A DNA stretch of 37,665 bases, taken from Sulfurimonas sp. Lineage in GTDB: Bacteria > Campylobacterota > Campylobacteria > Campylobacterales > Sulfurimonadaceae. Below, one piece after another: positions 32,773-37,665 of the stretch (its first letter is position 1; every line of letters begins with the position of its first letter). The notes under the pieces were generated by a model. The model did no database searches and was not told the DNA's origin. It saw nothing but the letters and a program-made list of their open reading frames with translations. The position numbers and the translations under genes were made by a program. The DNA lies in NCBI GenBank assembly GCA_028689055.1, contig JAQTWZ010000015.1, forward strand, positions 4,180-41,844, given 5' to 3'.

Positions 32773-34764
32773 TCATAAAATATTTTTTTGAAGATCTTTG
32801 ATGATTTCTATTTGCCGACTTGATACATACCGTGACAATATCTCGTCAGTTAATGCGTTTACATCGAGATGTACTACAACAATATAGCGATCAACTAGAG
32901 AGATAATTTTGAAAATTTTTCCACTATAGGAAGCTTCTTTTTCGTTTAAAGTAGCTGTGATGCTAACGTTGCATTCTATCTCAAGCGCGTGGATATCCTG
33001 CATAACTATTTCAAATGTCCTGATAGATACAGACTGCAGTTTTGCAACTATTCTTTTCGCATTGAAATACAATGAAACCTTTACAGGCTGCGGTAGTTTT
33101 ACATGCACATGATTTCTATCAAGCGGCGACAAATGAACAGCTTTAAAAAGATGTAATACTACATAACCTTCGAGTTTATCCACTTTATAAACAAGTGCTT
33201 TATAATCAGGTTTTTGCGGCATTTTAATATAGATTGAATCATTTTGATATAAGGAAGAAAGAGCTATTTTTCTCATAGAAATACTCATCTTATCTTCAGT
33301 AACGGATAAAATAGTAGCATCTGATTTTATACCTATTTCCAAATAATAATTGGTCACTTGAATCGTTTTTTTCTCTTCTCGGTTCATCTTCATTTGAAGA
33401 AGAAACTTTTTTTCCTGCTCTAGCCTTATTGCCTCTTGTTTTATGATAGCTGTATCATCAATAATTGTCTCAAGCGAATCCAATTTTACCTGATTGAGTA
33501 AAATATCTCCTCGCGCCAACATAAGCTCAACCGTATCATTTTTGCGATGTACAACAATTGCCGCAAGAGGTTTAATTTTGTCTTGATAGTTGTTTTCTTC
33601 TAAAAGTAGATTGATTTTATCGATAATATCTTGAGTATTATGGAGACTTTTTTCTTGACATATCATAGCAAAGCGTTCAAAGTCTATTCTTGCAACATTG
33701 TCTGGATAGGTATCTTTGAGTATATCCGAGATATTTTGAATCAGTTTTTCTCCACTTTTTTTATCATGCGTATCATGAAAAATTTTAAATCCATCAATAT
33801 CAATCATTAAAATACTGAGTTCATCTTGTGGCTGCGTATCGATCTGTTTTTCTAACATCTCTTTAAATTTTGTCAAATTTGCAAGATCTGTCAGGGGATC
33901 TATGGAGGATAAAGCGTTTATCTTTTTTATCTCATTTTTTTCTGCAAAGATATCTTCAAGATAACAAATAAAATGGTCTGCTTCATCAAGCTGTCGGATA
34001 TGCATAATCATCATTGAGCGTTTGTTTAACGTATGATTGAAAAACTTTACTTCACACTGTCCATCATTATCTCTGATGACCTTCATCAGCCATTTGTCAT
34101 ACTCTTTTCTCTTGAGAAGCTCTTCAAATACCGAAGTAGCTTCAATAAAATCCAAAGGATGCAGAAAATGTTTTTCTAACTCTTTTTTATCTTGCACTCC
34201 TGTAGCGAGATAAAAAGCTTTATTTCCCACAAAAAGTTTATTGGCATGTATTTTAAAAAATATATTTTTTTGTACATCCAAAATAATTTGAAGTTTTTTA
34301 CTATCGTGTGTCAAATCGATATTTTTTTCGTTTTCTAGCCTATTTTCGAGGCTTTGATCATCAAAATATCTAAGAACTCCTGCCATATTATTATCAAAAA
34401 CATCTATTATGTTCATAATGATTTCGGCTCTGTCAAATTGATTTGGATAATTTTTATAAAGAGTTTTTAAAATTGTAGAACGAAGCTTCGAACAGATGCC
34501 AAAGATTTCATGAGAAGAAATCTTTTTTTGAATCATATATTTTACAAACTGATTCATAATAGGACAAGCACCGGATTTTTTGCTCATACTCACTACTTCA
34601 AGATTATACAAAAGGATTGGATGAGCAAATTTTGTAGCAAATTTATCACTATTGATTTTATGTGCCGACAAGTATTCTTTCACAGCACTTTCATGCATCC
34701 AAGTGTCCACGATCACATCTCGTTGTTCCATGAGCCATGCAGTGATCTCTTGCAGCGTTTTCAT
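32773..34764 (-). CDS. PAS/degenerate-GGDEF regulator with PilZ-like C-terminus
   Basis: A 663-residue cytoplasmic protein. Residues about 1-150 are a helical sensor-like domain with several His and Cys; about 160-290 reads as a PAS domain; about 295-450 is a GGDEF domain (SSIDPLTDLANLTKFKEML, LSILMIDIDGFKIFHD) whose signature is changed to RIDFERFAM, so it should not make c-di-GMP. The last 190 residues are beta-rich, possibly two PilZ-like barrels (KMSISMRKIALSSLY; LQSVSIRTFEIVMQ). It may sense or bind c-di-GMP. I use ATG 34764, 7 bases after GAGG; a GTG one codon earlier is too close. Only one 7-mer, at its very end. Confidence 0.65.
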   Translation of the reverse strand: MKTLQEITAWLMEQRDVIVDTWMHESAVKEYLSAHKINSDKFATKFAHPILLYNLEVVSMSKKSGACPIMNQFVKYMIQKKISSHEIFGICSKLRSTILKTLYKNYPNQFDRAEIIMNIIDVFDNNMAGVLRYFDDQSLENRLENEKNIDLTHDSKKLQIILDVQKNIFFKIHANKLFVGNKAFYLATGVQDKKELEKHFLHPLDFIEATSVFEELLKRKEYDKWLMKVIRDNDGQCEVKFFNHTLNKRSMMIMHIRQLDEADHFICYLEDIFAEKNEIKKINALSSIDPLTDLANLTKFKEMLEKQIDTQPQDELSILMIDIDGFKIFHDTHDKKSGEKLIQNISDILKDTYPDNVARIDFERFAMICQEKSLHNTQDIIDKINLLLEENNYQDKIKPLAAIVVHRKNDTVELMLARGDILLNQVKLDSLETIIDDTAIIKQEAIRLEQEKKFLLQMKMNREEKKTIQVTNYYLEIGIKSDATILSVTEDKMSISMRKIALSSLYQNDSIYIKMPQKPDYKALVYKVDKLEGYVVLHLFKAVHLSPLDRNHVHVKLPQPVKVSLYFNAKRIVAKLQSVSIRTFEIVMQDIHALEIECNVSITATLNEKEASYSGKIFKIISLVDRYIVVVHLDVNALTDEILSRYVSSRQIEIIKDLQKNIL

Positions 34765-34795
34765 CACAAATCCTCTTTTTATAAATTTCTACAAT

Positions 34796-34801
34796 ATTAT
34801 A
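34796..34801 (-). promoter_or_regulatory. Probable -10 box (TATAAT) for the degenerate-GGDEF gene
   Basis: Perfect TATAAT on the minus strand, 32 bases before the ATG, with an upstream T-rich stretch. Confidence 0.45.
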
Positions 34802-34871
34802 AAAAAATAAACTCACAAAACTATCATAGCACGAGTGACTGCCTAGTTTAGCAGCTCCTTTAACATATGTT

Positions 34872-34893
34872 GTCAATTATGATAATAATTGAC
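34872..34893. promoter_or_regulatory. Operator-like palindrome (9-bp arms)
   Basis: GTCAATTAT and ATAATTGAC are perfect inverted arms around GATA. The site lies between the divergent GGDEF-type gene and the sugar transferase, 68 bases before the latter's -10 box. The alternating AAT/ATT pattern recalls Fur boxes, but the match is partial and the regulator is unknown. Confidence 0.4.
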
Positions 34894-34960
34894 CTTTGAC
34901 CCTGATATTTTTTTCAAGTAAAACTATCTAAAGCTAATTCAGTTATTACATGTGTTTAGA

Positions 34961-34966
34961 TATAAT
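34961..34966 (+). promoter_or_regulatory. Probable -10 box (TATAAT) for the sugar transferase
   Basis: Perfect TATAAT 32 bases before ATG 34998. Because it lies downstream of an in-frame ATG at 34950, that earlier codon cannot be the start on this transcript. Confidence 0.5.
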
Positions 34967-34997
34967 TCGCGAATATTATCTAGGAGATTCCCCCCAT

Positions 34998-35927
34998 ATG
35001 TTAATTTTAGGTAGAAAATACAAATTCACAGAACTAGAACTCGCTAGACTTGAAAAAAAGTTTAAAAATATCGCACATATCAAATATCGTGATAGATTAG
35101 AAGAGGATGTCCTCAAAGAGCTTGATCTCTATATTCACAACAATGACTTTGATATCTTTGTCCTTAATACAAAAGCTAAAGTGGGTGATAATATCATCAA
35201 ATATCTCACAAAACTCCAATTTGAAAAAAGAAATAGGAAAATTCAAATCATCACGATAGAGCAATTTGTAGAAAAATATCTCAATAAATGCTATATCCCT
35301 GAAGATAATAATGATTTGCACTATCTCATAGACATCAAACCTTACAATGCTTTTGAATATGCGATTAAAAGAGTTATTGACTATGTTGCTGTTTTTTTCT
35401 TATGGTTGGCTCATTCTTATTTTAAACTTTTTATTCAATCAAAAATGCAAAAAGAATCCCCTGGAAGTTTGTATTTCACTCAGCCAAGAGTGGGACAAAA
35501 TACTATTAATTTTACTTGCTACAAATTTAGAACGATGCATGAAAACTCAGAGCACAATCCATACACACAAAACAACGATGATAGAGTATTTGCTTATGGT
35601 GACAAAATGAGAAGATATCGAATAGATGAAATACCTCAATACAAAAATATTTTAAAAGGTGAAATGCATCTCATAGGTCCAAGAGCAGAATGGGATATAT
35701 TGGTAAAAGGTTATGAAAATGAACTTCCATACTATCATGAGAGACATCTGGTCAAACCTGGCATCACAGGCTGGGCTCAAGTAAACTATCCGTATGGAAG
35801 AGATATATTTGACACAAAACAAAAGCTGATGTATGACCTTTACTACATCAAGCACTGGAGTATATTGCTTGAGCTTAAAGTTGTATGGAAGACTATTTTG
35901 GTTGTGATTGGGAAGAAGGGGTTATGA
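34998..35927 (+). CDS. Bacterial sugar (phosphoglycosyl) transferase
   Basis: The 309-residue protein carries the polyprenyl-phosphate sugar-1-phosphate transferase domain in its C-terminal 190 residues: a membrane-entering helix (RVIDYVAVFFLWLAHSYFKL), YKFRTMHENSE, RRYRIDEIPQYKNILKGEMH with the Asp-Glu catalytic pair, LIGPRAEWD and KPGITGWAQVNYPYG. Such enzymes start surface-polysaccharide synthesis by loading undecaprenyl phosphate. The N-terminal 120 residues form a soluble Rossmann-like region without the usual four extra helices. The chosen ATG follows GGAG by 11 bases. Its stop overlaps the stop of the convergent glycosyltransferase by 6 bases. Confidence 0.85.
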   Translation: MLILGRKYKFTELELARLEKKFKNIAHIKYRDRLEEDVLKELDLYIHNNDFDIFVLNTKAKVGDNIIKYLTKLQFEKRNRKIQIITIEQFVEKYLNKCYIPEDNNDLHYLIDIKPYNAFEYAIKRVIDYVAVFFLWLAHSYFKLFIQSKMQKESPGSLYFTQPRVGQNTINFTCYKFRTMHENSEHNPYTQNNDDRVFAYGDKMRRYRIDEIPQYKNILKGEMHLIGPRAEWDILVKGYENELPYYHERHLVKPGITGWAQVNYPYGRDIFDTKQKLMYDLYYIKHWSILLELKVVWKTILVVIGKKGL

Positions 35928-36680
35928 TTTCCTCAAAAACTGCCCAATCTTACTAAGATTTTTTACTATCAAGCTTCCAAATCCACCGACACTATTTTTC
36001 TTTAAAGCTTTCAAATCTTCTCTACTTTTTCTTACTATATTTTTGATAGACTTATTGCTCTCGCCACCCACTCGCATCTTGTAAAGCACTTTTGGCAAAT
36101 ACTTCACTTGTATACCACTTTTGAGCACTCGAAGCATAAAGTCATAGTCAGCCGCTATTTTAAAAGATAAGTCAAACTCACCATACTTCTCATACACTTC
36201 TCTTTTTAAGAACAATGTAGGATGAGCAGGCATCCAACCTTTTGCCAAAAGCCCAGATTCGAACTCTCTACTTTTCCAATATCTAAGTACTTTTGAAGTA
36301 TCGCTTTTTGGTGTATAGACTAAGTCACCATATACTCCATCGATAGACTTATCACTTGTAAAAGCCAAAGCCACCTCTTCTATGATAGTAGCACTTGCAT
36401 AAATATCATCACTATGCAAAAAAGCCACGACATCACCAGTAGCTAAACTGATTCCTTTATTTAGCCCATCATATATCCCTTTGTCTTTTTCACTGACAAA
36501 TTTACTTATCTTATCTCCATAGCTTTGCACTATCCCTACCGTACCATCTGTACTAGCACCATCTACTACTATGTACTCTATGTTTTCATAGGTCTGAGAG
36601 AGTACTGAGTCCACAGCATCTCTTATTGTCTCTTTATTATTCCACACAGATGTTATTATTGATATTTTTAGTTTATTCAT
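35922..36680 (-). CDS. Family 2 glycosyltransferase
   Basis: The 252-residue protein has the GT-A fold of family 2: ISIITSVWNNKETIRDAVDS, the nucleotide-sugar region EYIVVDGASTDGT, the metal site VVAFLHSDDIYAS and the acceptor-side AHPTLFLKREVYEKYGEFD. It probably extends a surface polysaccharide. Its ATG lies inside the end of the DUF1016 gene (8-base overlap), so it is translated from the same message. The 3' end overlaps the convergent sugar transferase. No copies of the 7-mer, unlike the genes left of 33 kb. Confidence 0.87.
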   Translation of the reverse strand: MNKLKISIITSVWNNKETIRDAVDSVLSQTYENIEYIVVDGASTDGTVGIVQSYGDKISKFVSEKDKGIYDGLNKGISLATGDVVAFLHSDDIYASATIIEEVALAFTSDKSIDGVYGDLVYTPKSDTSKVLRYWKSREFESGLLAKGWMPAHPTLFLKREVYEKYGEFDLSFKIAADYDFMLRVLKSGIQVKYLPKVLYKMRVGGESNKSIKNIVRKSREDLKALKKNSVGGFGSLIVKNLSKIGQFLRKS

Positions 36681-37665
36681 TTTCAGTTACTTCTTTTAGT
36701 TTTTCTTGTAGCTCTTCTTTTGATGGTAAAGTATTTTTTAACTCAGGAGGGAGTGTTTCTTTTACTGTATAAGTTGAGACACCCATAGGCTGCACTACAC
36801 TTTGTAAAGCATACTCCACTTCTAAGCCATCTTTATCTGTACAAAGTATTATCCCTATTGATGGATTTTCATGTGGCATTTTTACTTTATCATTTAGCAA
36901 ATTGAGATAAAAGTTCATTTTACCAGCATACTCTGGTTTGAATTTACCTACTTTAAGTTCTATTGCGACCAATGCATTGAGTTTTCTATGAAAAAACAAA
37001 AGGTCTATATAGTATTCATTTTCTCCAAGAGTTAGTCTATATTGATTGTCTATAAAACTAAACCCATAACCAAGTTCTAAAAGAAATTTTTTGATGTTTT
37101 CTACAAGCTTATTTTCTACATGCCTCTCATGAGCATTTTTTGCAATTTCCAAATACTCTAAGTTGTACTCGCTTTTCACTATATCTTTAACCAGCTCTGA
37201 CAACTCAGTAGGTAGTGCTACTTCAAAGTTATTTGCTTTTGTTTCTAATTTGTCTCTATCAAATAAGCTTGTTTTTATATGGTGCATCAAAACATTACGA
37301 TTCCATCCATTTTCAATGGTATTTTTAATGTAGTACTCTTTTACATCATCACTCTTGCATTTCTCAAAAATAAGAATATTTTGTCCCCAAGATATTTCTC
37401 GCACATGCTGTGCGAGTTTTTCATTTTCTTTGTACGACAGGTAAAAGTTTCTCATTCTCCAAAGATTTGAACTTGAATACCCACTCTTCTCTCCAAATTC
37501 ATCTATGAGTTCTCTACTCATCTGCTCTACTACAGACTTACCCCATCCTAAAGCTTCTTGTTTTTCGATGATAGACTTTCCTATCTCAAAGTACAGCTCT
37601 ATCATAAGCCTATTAGCTAAGAGTATCGCTTTTGATTTGGCACTATATATTTTATTTTTTATATC
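36673..37665 (-). CDS. DUF1016/YhcG-type PDDEXK nuclease (partial at the right edge)
   Basis: The frame stays open to the window edge; reading outward from the first internal Met it continues KAILLANRLMIELYFEIG, which fits the family N-terminus, so the true start is outside. About 330 residues are visible: an N-terminal DUF1016 helical domain (GWGKSVVEQMSRELIDEF) and a C-terminal PDDEXK nuclease domain with LGENEYYIDLLFFHRKLNALVAIELKVGKF (Asp and Glu-x-Lys). Family members occur as accessory genes near restriction systems, toxins and mobile DNA; their role is unsettled. It is coupled to a glycosyltransferase gene, an odd partner. No 7-mer copies. Confidence 0.85.
   Translation of the reverse strand, partial: DIKNKIYSAKSKAILLANRLMIELYFEIGKSIIEKQEALGWGKSVVEQMSRELIDEFGEKSGYSSSNLWRMRNFYLSYKENEKLAQHVREISWGQNILIFEKCKSDDVKEYYIKNTIENGWNRNVLMHHIKTSLFDRDKLETKANNFEVALPTELSELVKDIVKSEYNLEYLEIAKNAHERHVENKLVENIKKFLLELGYGFSFIDNQYRLTLGENEYYIDLLFFHRKLNALVAIELKVGKFKPEYAGKMNFYLNLLNDKVKMPHENPSIGIILCTDKDGLEVEYALQSVVQPMGVSTYTVKETLPPELKNTLPSKEELQEKLKEVTENE

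Larger units (their letters stand above)
149..32860. repeat. Dispersed 7-mer AAACGCA / TGCGTTT, 79 copies
   Basis: Hand scan of both strands. AAACGCA on plus starts at 149, 421, 4016, 4164, 6115, 7228, 7427, 7933, 9916, 11614, 12085, 12348, 12564, 12750, 12882, 13539, 13572, 13694, 14069, 14594, 17874, 18637, 21846, 21905, 22659, 22988, 23183, 23327, 23394, 25060, 25192, 25745, 25972, 26652, 31019, 31082, 32261, 32422. TGCGTTT on plus starts at 963, 1708, 3183, 3381, 4117, 4734, 7063, 7159, 7570, 7783, 7858, 7957, 10858, 10948, 11452, 11482, 14315, 14519, 14934, 16798, 17498, 17565, 19483, 19589, 20074, 20143, 20401, 20971, 21659, 22043, 22258, 24918, 26615, 27682, 27808, 28174, 28804, 30249, 30816, 31957, 32854. 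In 69 of 79 a purine follows (38 G, 31 A). All lie in coding sequence. A copy or two may have been missed. Confidence 0.85.

Noticed and set aside
149-32860. AAACGCA as a Chi or chromosome-segregation (KOPS-like) signal
   Set aside because: Such signals are polarised along a replichore; here the two orientations are 38 and 41 and interleaved, also within single genes.

Overview
The gene content and order point to a Campylobacterota (Epsilonproteobacteria) chromosome, most like a Sulfurimonas/Sulfuricurvum-type free-living member. The signs are a low-GC genome (roughly 38-40% by eye), a lone gatC next to pilT, the compact block fapA-like / ruvA / ddl / hydrolase / membrane-anchored murF facing murJ-cysS, dapA followed by a FabL-like reductase, and AT-rich promoters of the TATAAT type. 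The genus is inference; no database was consulted.

Layout. 1-3.6 kb (minus strand): start of a membrane protein, an HD-domain protein, a monohaem cytochrome, and a YfgM-like / BamB-like / Xer recombinase operon. 3.8-5.5 kb (plus): gatC, an ArsC/Spx-fold protein and pilT. 5.5-10 kb (minus): tamA-tamB, outer-membrane assembly. 10.1-10.3 kb (plus): tRNA-Gln and a 34-residue membrane peptide gene. 10.4-12.2 kb (minus): HIT protein and M23 peptidase. 12.2-12.3 kb: a 75-bp tandem repeat rich in hairpins. 12.3-19.8 kb (minus): a seven-gene run fapA-like, ruvA, ddl, alpha/beta hydrolase, murF, dctQ, dctM. 20-23.7 kb (plus): murJ, cysS, methyltransferase. 23.7-24.2 kb: a decayed gap with a gene remnant and nested inverted repeats. 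24.2-32.6 kb: DJ-1, pyrD, M16 peptidase, TrmH, an EAL/GGDEF sensor, a NYN-like protein, dapA and FabL-like reductase. 32.7-37.7 kb: a c-di-GMP-type regulator with a degenerate GGDEF domain, a sugar transferase, a family 2 glycosyltransferase and a DUF1016 nuclease cut by the window edge, probably the edge of a surface-polysaccharide locus.

Function. Much of the window is envelope work: peptidoglycan precursors (ddl, murF, murJ, dapA), outer-membrane assembly (tamAB, a BamB-like lipoprotein), a pilus retraction motor, cell-wall hydrolysis (M23) and surface polysaccharide, with two c-di-GMP-type regulators beside them.

The most unusual observation is not a gene. The 7-mer AAACGCA (reverse TGCGTTT) occurs 79 times by hand count, about 2.4 per kb against roughly 5 expected in the whole window. 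It is balanced between strands (38/41), is found in all six reading-frame registers, is usually followed by a purine, and is absent from the last 4.8 kb. This is the behaviour of a DNA-uptake-type or other genome-wide recognition word, and I know of none with this sequence described for Campylobacterota.
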